Positions 34,905 to 42,775 of a stretch of 64,000 nucleotides of DNA are shown piece after piece. Below the pieces are notes generated by a model. That model ran no database searches. It saw only the letters and a program-made list of their open reading frames with translations, and was not told the DNA's origin. The translations under genes and the position numbers were made by a program. Within the stretch, counting starts at the first letter, position 1, and each line of letters opens with the position of its first letter. The DNA is from DASUAS01 sp963750045 (GTDB taxonomy: Bacteria > Actinomycetota > Acidimicrobiia > IMCC26256 > DASPTH01): positions 434,001 through 498,000 of the forward strand of contig CAVVPD010000004.1 in NCBI GenBank assembly GCA_963750045.1, written 5' to 3'.

Positions 34905-35911
34905 GCGGCGAACGGCTCGACGTCGTCGGGATCGGCAACGCGCTGGTCGACGTGCTCAGCAACGAGTCGCACGAGTTCGTCGTCGCGCAGGCGCTGTCCC
35001 CCGGGGCGATGACCCTCATCGACACCCAGCGCGCCGAGCAGCTGTACGCGGCGATGGGGCCGGCGGTCGAGATCTCGGGAGGATCGGCGGCCAACACGCT
35101 CGTCGGGGTCACGTCCCTGGGTGGGAGCGCGGCGTTCGTGGGCCGCGTCGCCGACGACCAGCTCGGCGCCGTGTTCGGCCACGACATCCGGGCCGCCGGC
35201 GTCGAGTTCCTGGCCAAGCCCGCCGCGGGAGGCGAGCCCAGCGGACGCTGCCTCATCATCGTGACGCCCGACGCGGAGCGCACGATGAACACCTACCTCG
35301 GTGCGTCGGCCCAGCTCGGTCCGGCGGACGTGGACCGCGAGCTCGTGGCCCGCGCCCAGGTCCTCTACCTCGAGGGCTACCTGTGGGACGAGCCCGATGC
35401 CAAGTCGGCCTACCGGCTCGCGGCCCGTACCGCGCACGACGCGGGAAGCCGGGTGGCGTTCACGTTGTCCGACTCGTTCTGCGTCGAGCGCCACCGGTCG
35501 GAGTTCCTCGAGCTCGTGGAGTCCGAGGTCGACGTGCTCTTCGCCAACGAGGACGAGATCATGTCGCTCTACGAGGTCGAGCGCTTCGACGACGCGCTCC
35601 AGCGGGTGCAGCACCACTGCGAGATCGCCGCGCTCACGCGGAGCGAGAAGGGCGCGGTCGTCGTCACCCGCGACGAGGTCCACGTCGTCGACGCCCATCC
35701 GGTGCCGGCAGTGGTCGACACCACCGGCGCCGGCGACCAGTTCGCCGCCGGGTTCCTCTTCGGGCTCACCCACGGGTACCACCTGGGCACCGCCGCCCGC
35801 CTCGGCGCGCTCGCCGCCGCCGAGGTGATCGCCCACATGGGCGCACGTCCCGAGGTGTCGCTCGCCGAGTTGGCCGGGCCGTTGCTCGCCCGTTCGGAAC
35901 GCGCCGGTTGA
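34901..35911 (+). CDS. PfkB-family sugar/adenosine-type kinase
   Basis: A 336-residue ribokinase-fold enzyme. DVVGIGNALVDVLSNESHEF is the N-terminal signature, EISGGSAANTLVGVTSLGG the substrate loop with the typical Gly-Gly, and VVDTTGAGDQFAAGFLFGL carries the anion hole and catalytic aspartate. The N-terminal IGNALVD and SGGSAANT are closest to adenosine-kinase-like PfkB members. GTG 34901 overlaps the fbiC stop by 4 nt, implying coupled expression, but no link between this kinase and F420 is established. Confidence 0.9.
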   Translation: MSGERLDVVGIGNALVDVLSNESHEFVVAQALSPGAMTLIDTQRAEQLYAAMGPAVEISGGSAANTLVGVTSLGGSAAFVGRVADDQLGAVFGHDIRAAGVEFLAKPAAGGEPSGRCLIIVTPDAERTMNTYLGASAQLGPADVDRELVARAQVLYLEGYLWDEPDAKSAYRLAARTAHDAGSRVAFTLSDSFCVERHRSEFLELVESEVDVLFANEDEIMSLYEVERFDDALQRVQHHCEIAALTRSEKGAVVVTRDEVHVVDAHPVPAVVDTTGAGDQFAAGFLFGLTHGYHLGTAARLGALAAAEVIAHMGARPEVSLAELAGPLLARSERAG

Positions 35912-35921
35912 ACGGCCGCAG

Positions 35922-36971
35922 GTGAAGCTTCCCCGGTACCGCACCGGCGACGACGCGCTCGACGACGAGGTCGCCGCGCTCGTCGAACGGTTCAGCGGTC
36001 CCGGCGACGCCGACCTCATCTTCGAGCTGGTCGCGTCGGCGCTGCGCCTCGCCCGCGACAACGCCGACCGCGGTGACCTCAAGATCGCCAACGCCGCGCT
36101 CAAGGAGATGCGGCACGCGTTCCAGGTGTTCTCGCCCTACCGCGCCGCCCGCAAGGTGGCGATCTTCGGCTCCGCCCGCACGCAGCCCGAGGACCCGCTC
36201 TACGTCCAGACGCGCGAGCTGGCGTCGGCGATGGCCGCGCTCGACTGGATGGTCGTGACCGGCGCCGGGCCCGGGATCATGGAAGCCGGGATCGAGGGCG
36301 CGGGTGCCGACAACGCGTTCGGCGTGAGCATCCAGCTGCCGTTCGAGACGACGACCAGCCAGTTCATCGCCGACGACCCGAAGCTCATGAACTTCCGGTA
36401 CTTCTTCACCCGGAAGCTCGAGTTCATCAAGGAGTCCGACGCGTTCGTGCTGCTCCCCGGGGGCTACGGCACCCTCGACGAGGCCTTCGAGCTGCTCACC
36501 CTCCTGCAGACGGGGAAGGCCCAGCCCGCGCCCGTCATCATGCTCGACGTGCCCGGCGGCACCTACTGGCAGCACTGGGGCACCTTCATCGATCGCGAGC
36601 TCGAAGGACCCGGGTACGTGTCCCCGGAGGACGACAACCTGTTCTGCGTGACCGACAGCATCGGGACCGCGGTCGACGAGATCCTCGGCTTCTACTCGAA
36701 CTACCACTCGCAGCGGTTCGTGAAGGGGCGGCTGGTGTTGCGCCTCCGACGCGCGCCGTCGGCCGACGAGCTGGCCGCGCTCAACCGTGACTTCGCCGAC
36801 ATCATCGTGCGCGGCGAGATCGAGGTGATGGCCGCGACCGCCGCCGAGGTCGCCGACGACGATCACGTCGACCTCGCGCGCGTCGGCCTCCGGTTCGACC
36901 GTCACGGCTGGGCCCGGCTGCGCATGTTGATCGACCGCCTCAACCACCGGATGCACCAGGGGGTGCGCTGA
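35922..36971 (+). CDS. LOG-family nucleotide monophosphate nucleosidase-like protein
   Basis: A 349-residue Rossmann-like protein of the TIGR00730/LOG family. KVAIFGSARTQPEDPLYVQ, VVTGAGPGIMEAGIEGAG and VLLPGGYGTLDEAFELLTLL (PGGxGTxxE) are the diagnostic blocks. Such enzymes split nucleotide 5'-monophosphates into base and ribose-5-phosphate. It is longer than plant-type LOG (about 200) by a C-terminal extension and resembles PpnN-like versions. GTG 35922 lies 10 nt after the kinase stop. Confidence 0.88.
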   Translation: MKLPRYRTGDDALDDEVAALVERFSGPGDADLIFELVASALRLARDNADRGDLKIANAALKEMRHAFQVFSPYRAARKVAIFGSARTQPEDPLYVQTRELASAMAALDWMVVTGAGPGIMEAGIEGAGADNAFGVSIQLPFETTTSQFIADDPKLMNFRYFFTRKLEFIKESDAFVLLPGGYGTLDEAFELLTLLQTGKAQPAPVIMLDVPGGTYWQHWGTFIDRELEGPGYVSPEDDNLFCVTDSIGTAVDEILGFYSNYHSQRFVKGRLVLRLRRAPSADELAALNRDFADIIVRGEIEVMAATAAEVADDDHVDLARVGLRFDRHGWARLRMLIDRLNHRMHQGVR

Positions 36972-36989
36972 GTCGGTCCCGATGACCCC

Positions 36990-37036
36990 TTGTGCGGATC
37001 GGCGGCGTGGGGTATCGTCTGGCGAACATACGTTCG
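36990..37036 (+). promoter_or_regulatory. Promoter with overlapping LexA-type SOS box
   Basis: TTGTGC (36990-36995), 17 nt, TATCGT (37013-37018) form a housekeeping promoter. CGAACATACGTTCG at 37023-37036 matches the actinobacterial LexA consensus CGAAC-N4-GTTCG exactly and covers the expected start site at about 37025, the right place for repression. Confidence 0.65.
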
Positions 37037-37059
37037 CTTCCTCGCCCCGGAGGTCTGCC

Positions 37060-37530
37060 ATGCCCGACGTCGCCCCCATCCCTGCGAACTACCCGCGGGT
37101 CACGCCCTACCTGTGCTGTCGTGGCGCGGCTGCCGCCATCGAGTTCTACAAGGACGTCTTCGGCGCCGCCGAACGGGGGGGCCGCATGCCCGGCGACGCG
37201 CCGGGTTCGGTGGGCCACGCGGAGCTCGAGATCGGCGACGGCCTGCTGATGCTCGCCGACGAGTCTCCCGACATGGGGTTCCTGTCGCCGCAGTCGATCG
37301 GGGGCACCCCGGTCACCGTGCACGTCTACGTCGCGGACGCCGACGAGGCGTTCGCACGGGCGCTGGCCGGCGGCGCCACCGTCGTCCGGCCGGTCGAGGA
37401 CCAGTTCTACGGGGACCGGTCCGGGCAGTTCGTGGATCCGTTCGGCCACCGGTGGAACGTGGCCACCCACATGGAGGACGTCTCCCAGGCGGAGATGGCC
37501 CGGCGGATGGCGGAGATGTCCTCGTCCTGA
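37060..37530 (+). CDS. VOC-superfamily protein, PhnB/glyoxalase type
   Basis: A 156-residue vicinal-oxygen-chelate fold with two paired beta-alpha-beta modules. RVTPYLCCRGAAAAIEFYKDVFGA is the first, and TVHVYVADADEAFARALAGGA and DQFYGDRSGQFVDPFGHRWN the second; the last segment is the hallmark end of PhnB-like members. GGAGG lies 6 nt before ATG 37060. The promoter overlaps a perfect LexA-type box, so DNA damage may induce it. Substrate unknown; fosfomycin/bleomycin-type binding proteins share this fold. Confidence 0.88.
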   Translation: MPDVAPIPANYPRVTPYLCCRGAAAAIEFYKDVFGAAERGGRMPGDAPGSVGHAELEIGDGLLMLADESPDMGFLSPQSIGGTPVTVHVYVADADEAFARALAGGATVVRPVEDQFYGDRSGQFVDPFGHRWNVATHMEDVSQAEMARRMAEMSSS

Positions 37531-37545
37531 GGCGAGGCCCGCCGG

Positions 37546-37743
37546 TCAGTCGTACCCGGGCGAGCCGCCCAACGCGACGATCGCCCGCTCGATCGCCCGG
37601 CGCGCCTGCAGCACCTTCTTCTCGTCGGCGAGGGCATCCGCGTCGCCGTCCTCGCTGGCGGCGCGCAGCCGCTCGTAGGCGAGGTCGCGCAGCTCCTCCT
37701 CGATCGATCGCAGTCTCTCGACGAGGTGGTCGGTGTCACGCAT
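37546..37743 (-). CDS. Small helical protein, unknown function
   Basis: A 65-residue acidic, almost wholly helical protein (HLVERLRSIEEELRDLAYER, then KKVLQARRAIERAIVAL). It follows glcF on the same strand, and in the sequence as given the glcF frame runs in frame into it without a stop. ATG 37743 is chosen because the glcF homology ends just before. No family recognised; the coiled-coil-like pattern suggests self-association. Confidence 0.6.
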   Translation of the reverse strand: MRDTDHLVERLRSIEEELRDLAYERLRAASEDGDADALADEKKVLQARRAIERAIVALGGSPGYD

Positions 37744-37759
37744 CGGTGTGCTCCGCACT

Positions 37760-39025
37760 TCACGCGGGGGGCGGAGGCATGTCGGGAGGAGGCGCACGAG
37801 GGCTCGGGCCACGAGCTCGGCGGGATGGCGCACGTCGAGCCCGGCGGCGCCCAGGTGCATCGCGCACCCGGGGTTGGCCGACACGACGACGAGCGGACCG
37901 TTCGCGTCGCCGAACGCCGCGCGCAGCGCGGTCACCTTGCGGTCGCGGATCTGGCCCGCGAGCTGCGGTTCCAGGGCGGCGTAGGCGCCGCCCGCGCCGC
38001 AGCACAGCCCGTCGTCGGCGGTCTCGCGGAGCCGGTAGGCAGGCGCCAGGACCGTGCGGACCGCGCCCTGGGCGTGCTGCACGTGCCGGAGGTGGCACGG
38101 GATCCTGCACCACCACGGTGGCGCCGGTGTCGCGCAGCCGGAGGGGTGGCTGCGCGGCGAGCCACTCCGAGAAGTCCCGGACCCGGGCCGAGAACGCGTG
38201 CGCGGCGGGAGTGCCGAGCAGGCGCCCGTAGTCCTTCATCGCCGCGCCGCATCCCGCGCTGTCGACCACGATCGGCGCGTCACCCGGCAACGACGCGATC
38301 ACCCGCCGGGCCAGTCGTCTCGCCTGCCCCACGCGACCGGCGTGGACATGCAGCGCGCCGCAGCAGTCGCCGCCGCGCCCGGCCAGCGCGACCCGGGCCC
38401 CGGCCGCGCGCATCGTGGTGAGGGCGGCGCGGTGGACGTCGCGTTGCCAGGCGTCCATCACGCAGCCCGTGAACAGGAAGGCGTCGGGGGCCGGGCCCCC
38501 GTCGGCCGCGCAGCGGCTCGCGCAGCGAAGCCGCCGACAGGCGCGGGATGCCCAATCGCGCGGGGCACGAGGTGCAGGCGCTGCGCGACCAGGAGCACCC
38601 ACGTGAACGCCAGCAGCAGCCGAGTGGCGTGGGAGCACCACCACGTAGCCCGCCCACTCGATCGTCCGGCGCAGCGGTCGACGCGGATGCTCGGGCCGGT
38701 CGGCCAGCGCCTCGCGCGTGCCTTCGATGAGGTGACCGAACGGCACGGTCGACGGGCAGGCCGCCTCGCAGCCGCGGCACTGCACGCACGTCTCCATGCT
38801 GGCGCGGAACGCGTCGTCGAGCGGTGCACCGTCGAGCTCGACCGCGCGCATCGCCGCGATCCGGCCACGGGGCGAGAGGGTCTCCAGTCCCGACACGCGG
38901 TACGTGGGGCAGTGGGGCAGGCAGAGCCCGCATCCGACGCACGCGACCAGCTCGTCCTCGTCGACCGGGAGGATCCCGGCGCGGTGGCCGCGCGCCGTCG
39001 GCAGGTGTTCGTACGTCTCAGTCAT
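37760..39025 (-). CDS. glcF: Glycolate oxidase iron-sulfur subunit GlcF (several frame breaks)
   Basis: Heterodisulfide-reductase-like subunit that passes electrons from glycolate or a related 2-hydroxyacid oxidase to quinone. Two ferredoxin clusters, CVGCGLCLPHCPTYRVSG and CVQCRGCEAACPSTVPFGH, are followed by CCG-type domains with FTGCVMDAWQRDVH, GGDCCGALHVHAG and, in another frame, GLCCGAGGAY and VSANPGCAMHL. Frame shifts lie near 38620, 38540 and 38105 and probably in the C-rich run near 37770, where the stop is decided. The ATG overlaps the end of glcE. Confidence 0.85.
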   Translation of the reverse strand: MTETYEHLPTARGHRAGILPVDEDELVACVGCGLCLPHCPTYRVSGLETLSPRGRIAAMRAVELDGAPLDDAFRASMETCVQCRGCEAACPSTVPFGHLIEGTREALADRPEHPRRPLRRTIEWAGYVVVLPRHSAAAGVHVGAPGRAAPAPRAPRDWASRACRRLRCASRCAADGGPAPDAFLFTGCVMDAWQRDVHRAALTTMRAAGARVALAGRGGDCCGALHVHAGRVGQARRLARRVIASLPGDAPIVVDSAGCGAAMKDYGRLLGTPAAHAFSARVRDFSEWLAAQPPLRLRDTGATVVVQDPVPPPARAARPGRGPHGPGACLPAPRDRRRRAVLRRGRRLRRPGTAARGPDPRPQGDRAARGVRRRERSARRRVGQPRVRDAPGRRRARRAPSRRARGPSPRAPPPDMPPPPA

Positions 39026-40056
39026 CCGCGGACCCGATCGGGAGACGACCGGGCGAGAGCTTGGCGGTCGGGTCGAAGGCGGCGCGCACGCGCTCCATCA
39101 GCTTGGCGTTGGGCAGCGCGCGGCCGAAGCCGTCGAGTGACGGCGCGCCCGCCTCCCGCAGGAGCCAGCCCCCGCAGCCGGCCGCGGCGGCGCGGGCGAC
39201 TGCGAGCGCAGGCTCGTCGTCGGCCGCGACGTGCACCGTGCCCACGCCCACCTCGGCCAGCCAGCGCACGCCGGCCGCGTCGAGGGCGGGGGCGAGCCCC
39301 GGCAGCGCCGACGGTCGGACCGAGATCCGTCCCCGGTGCGTGCCGGTGGGCCACGCCGGCGGCGGGCTCGGTTCCGAAGGCGCCCCGATGGCGGCGCGCT
39401 CGGCGGCGACGTCGGCGCCGATGCCCTCGAGCAGGAGCGCAGGTGCGGTGGCCGTCCCACGCGATGCACGACGGGCCGGTAGGTGGCGCGGCGGACCGCG
39501 AACGGATCGGCGTCGGTCGGCGAACCACGCTGCGGTCTCGGGCCGGGGTTGGCAACGCAGCGTCGTCTGCACGATCACGCCGATGGTGCCGAGCGATCCG
39601 ACCAGCAGGCGCGGGAGGTCGAAGCCACTCACGTTCTTCACCGTGGGCCCGCCCCCCTTCACCAGCCGGCCGTCGGCGGTGACGAAGCGCACCTCGAGCA
39701 CCCGGTCGCGCAGGGGTCCGTGCCGCAGCCGCCGGTGACCCGAGAGGCCCGTCGGCGAGCAGTCCCCCGACCGTGGCGTCGTCGTCGCGCGGATCGAGCG
39801 CGCACTCCTGCCCCTCGGCCGCGAGCGCCGCGGTCAACGCCGCGCAGGTGGTGCCGGCGCCCAGGGTGACGGTGAGATCGGCCGGGTCGTACGTGACGAT
39901 CCCGCCGGGTGCGCGCGCCTCGAACAGGTCGGCGGCGGCGGGCGCGGGGCCGCCGACCTCCCAGTGCGTGCGGCCACCGACCGGGGCCACGACGGGTGCG
40001 GCGGCGACCGCAGCGCGCAGCTCGTCGACGCCGGCGACGAGCACCATCAGATCCAC
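39018..40056 (-). CDS. glcE: FAD-binding glycolate oxidase subunit GlcE-like (frame breaks)
   Basis: Joined length is about 345 residues. VVAPVGGRTHWEVGGPAP and VTYDPADLTVTLGAGTTCAA form the first part of a PCMH-type FAD-binding domain. VRFVTADGRLVKGGGPTVKN, VSGFDLPRLLVGSLGTIGVI and the end FDPTAKLSPGRLPIG match GlcE. Frame shifts near 39735 and between 39430 and 39510. GTG 40056 overlaps the glcD stop by 10 nt. GlcD, GlcE and GlcF together form the membrane-associated oxidase. Confidence 0.83.
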
Positions 40057-41474
40057 GCCCCGTCGGGCACCCGCTGCAGCTCGCCGCAGCGGCTGCCACG
40101 CGGCAGGATCTTCCGCGGGTTGGCGCGTCCCGACGGGTCGAACGCGTCGCGCAGGCGGGCCTGGGCGTCGAGGTCGTCGGCGCTGAACACCAGCGGCATC
40201 GCCTCGCGCTTCTCGAGCCCGATGCCGTGCTCACCCGAGAGCACTCCCCCGGCGGCGACGCAGGCGGCGAGGATCTCGTCGCCGGCGCGGTGCACGCGTT
40301 CCCACACCCCGGGTTCGCGGGCGTCGAACACGATGAGCGGATGGAGGTTGCCGTCGCCGGCGTGGAACACGTTCATCATCGTGAGCTGCTGCTCGTGCGC
40401 GATCGCGTAGACCTGGCGCAGCACGTCGACCAGCCTGGTGCGCGGGACCACCGCGTCGTGCAGGTAGTAGTCGGGCGCGATGCGGGCGATCGCGCCGAAC
40501 GCCGACTTGCGGCCCTTCCAGAGGAGCGCCCGCTCGGCTTCGTCGGCGGCGACCCGCACCGTGCGGGCACCGTGGGCCCGCCCGACCCGGTCCACCGCGT
40601 CGACCTGGTGCGTGACGCCGTCGGTCCGCCCGTCGAGCTCGACGAGCAACACGGCCGCCGCGTCACGCGGGTAGCCCGCGCCGACGTAGTCCTCGACGGC
40701 TCGGGTGATCTCGGCGTCCATCATCTCGAGCGCGGCGGGCACGATCCCTGCGGCGATGATCCCGCTGACGGTGGCGGCGGCGTCCTCGATCGACAGGAAG
40801 TCGAGCAGGAGCGTGCGGACGGTCGGCGGGTCGGGCGTGAGGCGCACCGCGATCCGGGTGGCGATCCCCATGGTGCCCTCCGACCCGACGAAGCAGCCGC
40901 GGAGGTCGTAGCCCGGTTGGTCGGGTTCGAGCCCGCCGAGCATGGCCACCGAGCCGTCGGCGAGCACGACCTCGACCGCCAGGACGTGGGTGGCCGTGAC
41001 CCCCGATGCCAGGCAGTGCGGGCCGCCGGCGTTGGTGGCGACGTTGCCGCCGATCGTGCAGGCCTGTTGGGACGACGGGTCGGGCGCGTAGTGGAGGCCG
41101 AGGTGGGCGACCTCCCGGCTGAGGTCGAGGTTCAAGACCCCCGGTTCCACCCACGCGAACCGCTCCTCTTCGTCGACCTCGAGCACCCGGTTGAGCTGCG
41201 TGGTCACGATCACCAGCGGATCGTCGACGGGCGTCGCGCCTCCGGCGAGCCCGGTGCCGCTCCCCCGCGCCACGAACGGGCGGTCGTGGCGTGCCGCGAC
41301 CCGAACCGCCTCGATCACGTCACGCCGGGTGGCCGGGAAGCAGACCACGGCCGCGCTGCCGCGCGCGACGCCGGCATCGCGCGCGTAGAGGGCGAGCTCG
41401 AGTGGCTCTGCGCGCACGCGGTCGGTGCCGAGCACCGATTGGAGGTCGCCGAGGAGCGCGCGCGTGTCGTCGAT
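40047..41474 (-). CDS. glcD: FAD-linked glycolate oxidase catalytic subunit GlcD
   Basis: Flavin subunit oxidising glycolate or a related 2-hydroxyacid. PFVARGSGTGLAGGATPVDD and DPSSQQACTIGGNVATNAGG are the FAD-binding PCMH motifs, and MMNVFHAGDGNLHPLI and GGVLSGEHGIGLEKREAM the C-terminal cap and cofactor residues. The first unambiguous start codon is GTG 41435, but the family's N-terminus reaches further and a TAGTCT box lies 6 nt before an in-frame ATC at 41474, so an AUC start from a leaderless mRNA is possible. The gene is complete in one frame. Confidence 0.9.
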   Translation of the reverse strand: MDDTRALLGDLQSVLGTDRVRAEPLELALYARDAGVARGSAAVVCFPATRRDVIEAVRVAARHDRPFVARGSGTGLAGGATPVDDPLVIVTTQLNRVLEVDEEERFAWVEPGVLNLDLSREVAHLGLHYAPDPSSQQACTIGGNVATNAGGPHCLASGVTATHVLAVEVVLADGSVAMLGGLEPDQPGYDLRGCFVGSEGTMGIATRIAVRLTPDPPTVRTLLLDFLSIEDAAATVSGIIAAGIVPAALEMMDAEITRAVEDYVGAGYPRDAAAVLLVELDGRTDGVTHQVDAVDRVGRAHGARTVRVAADEAERALLWKGRKSAFGAIARIAPDYYLHDAVVPRTRLVDVLRQVYAIAHEQQLTMMNVFHAGDGNLHPLIVFDAREPGVWERVHRAGDEILAACVAAGGVLSGEHGIGLEKREAMPLVFSADDLDAQARLRDAFDPSGRANPRKILPRGSRCGELQRVPDGAWI

Positions 41475-41480
41475 GGCTCG

Positions 41481-41486
41481 AGACTA
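41481..41486 (-). promoter_or_regulatory. Predicted -10 box of glcD, spaced to an AUC codon
   Basis: TAGTCT, 6 nt, then ATC 41474 in frame with glcD. Same layout as the window's leaderless ATG and GTG starts. Confidence 0.4.
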
Positions 41487-41548
41487 GGACGAAAACGTTG
41501 CGGCGAAAGCCGGAAACCCCCGCGAGCTCTCGCTACGCTCCACAGATC

Positions 41549-42340
41549 ATGGTCAAACCCAAGAACGACCACGCCGGTCCCGCGCGTGAATGGGTCAGCT
41601 TCGCCGATCCCGCCGACGACGGTCGCACGTGGCAGATCGACGTGACCTTCCTGCTCTCGTCGTGGGAGTGCATCTTCGGCTGTGGCTGCCAGGGCATCTG
41701 GACCGAGCCGACCCCCGAGCTCGTGCACGGCTGTTGCACCTACGGCGCGCACTTCTCCGACCGGGCCGACCGCGACCACGTGGTCAAGGCGGCCAAGAGC
41801 CTCACCGCCGACGAATGGCAGTTCGCCAAGGTCGGGAAGCGGAAGGGCGTCTTCAAGAAGGCGGGCAAGAACGACGACGGCTCGCCCGACTGGCAGACCC
41901 GGGTCGTCGAGGACGCGTGCATCTTCCTGAATCGCACGGACTTCGCGGCCGGGCCCGGGTGCGCGCTGCACCTCCACGCGCTCAACGTGGGCGAGCACTT
42001 CAGCGACTTCAAGCCCGAGGTGTGCTGGCAGCTCCCCTTGCGCCGGATCGACGACGAACAGGACGACGGCACCGTGGTGTCGCGCCTCACCGAGTTCGCC
42101 CGCGAGGGTTGGGGCGAAGGCGGCGAGGACTTCGGTTGGTGGTGCACGGAGGTCCCCGAGGCGTTCACCGGGTCGCGACCGGTCTACGAGTCGATGGGCG
42201 TCGAGTTGCGCAAGATGCTCGGGAAGCGCCTCTACCGGGACGTGGTCGCCTATCTCCACGCGCGGCGCGCGCCGAAGTCGTTCCCGCCCGTCGCGCACCC
42301 GGCCGCGGTGCCGGTCACGATCGGCCGCCGCAAGCGCTGA
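41549..42340 (+). CDS. Cysteine-rich protein of unknown function
   Basis: A 263-residue soluble protein. The striking part is an early Cys group: SSWECIFGCGCQGIWTE with HGCCTYGAHF shortly after, then DACIFLNR, GPGCALHLHALN, KPEVCWQLPLRR and WWCTEVPEAF. The spacing suggests a bound metal or iron-sulfur cluster. I do not recognise a named family or a catalytic motif. ATG 41549 lies 9 nt after a TACGCT box. It is divergent from glcD and convergent with the GroES-like gene, 5 nt apart. Confidence 0.8.
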   Translation: MVKPKNDHAGPAREWVSFADPADDGRTWQIDVTFLLSSWECIFGCGCQGIWTEPTPELVHGCCTYGAHFSDRADRDHVVKAAKSLTADEWQFAKVGKRKGVFKKAGKNDDGSPDWQTRVVEDACIFLNRTDFAAGPGCALHLHALNVGEHFSDFKPEVCWQLPLRRIDDEQDDGTVVSRLTEFAREGWGEGGEDFGWWCTEVPEAFTGSRPVYESMGVELRKMLGKRLYRDVVAYLHARRAPKSFPPVAHPAAVPVTIGRRKR

Positions 42341-42345
42341 ACCAG

Positions 42346-42690
42346 CTACAGGTAGAGGCCGGTCTGGCCGTCCTCCCGGGCCGAGGCGACGGCGTGGACG
42401 TCGCGTTCGCGCAGGATCAGGTATTCCTCGTCCCTGATCTCCACCTCGAACCCGGCGTCGGGCGCGAACAGCACGCGATCGCCCTCCTCGAGGTTGCGGA
42501 CCGTCGGTCCGACCGCCACCACCTCGGCCCAGGTGAGGCGCCGATCGAGGTTGGCGGTCGCCGGGATGAGGATCCCACCGCGGCTCTTGCGGTCACCCGC
42601 GTCGTCGGAGGGCAGCACGAGGACGCGGTCGGCGGTCATCCGGATGGACTGCTTGGTGTCGTCGGGGCGCGCTTTGGCGCGGTCGGCCAT
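42346..42690 (-). CDS. GroES-like co-chaperonin family protein
   Basis: A 114-residue Cpn10-fold protein. DRVLVLPSDDAGDRKSRGGI contains the mobile-loop region, WAEVVAVGPTVRNLEEGDRV and VLFAPDAGFEVEIRDEEYLI the barrel. It is slightly longer than GroES and its mobile loop lacks the usual hydrophobic IVL tripeptide in obvious form (GGILIP instead), so it may be a paralogue rather than the main GroES. No groEL lies nearby. TAGCCT stands 6 nt before ATG. Confidence 0.85.
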   Translation of the reverse strand: MADRAKARPDDTKQSIRMTADRVLVLPSDDAGDRKSRGGILIPATANLDRRLTWAEVVAVGPTVRNLEEGDRVLFAPDAGFEVEIRDEEYLILRERDVHAVASAREDGQTGLYL

Positions 42691-42696
42691 CCTTGG

Positions 42697-42702
42697 AGGC
42701 TA
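42697..42702 (-). promoter_or_regulatory. Predicted -10 box, leaderless GroES-like gene
   Basis: TAGCCT, 6 nt, ATG 42690. Confidence 0.6.
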
Positions 42703-42762
42703 CCGGCCGACCAGGTGTTCCCTGCCGCGCGGGCGGCTTCGAACGCCCGGAGGCACGGCGGC

Positions 42763-42768
42763 TAGATT
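42763..42768 (+). promoter_or_regulatory. Predicted -10 box, leaderless ctaB
   Basis: TAGATT, 7 nt, GTG 42776. Confidence 0.6.
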
Positions 42769-42775
42769 CGCCGGA

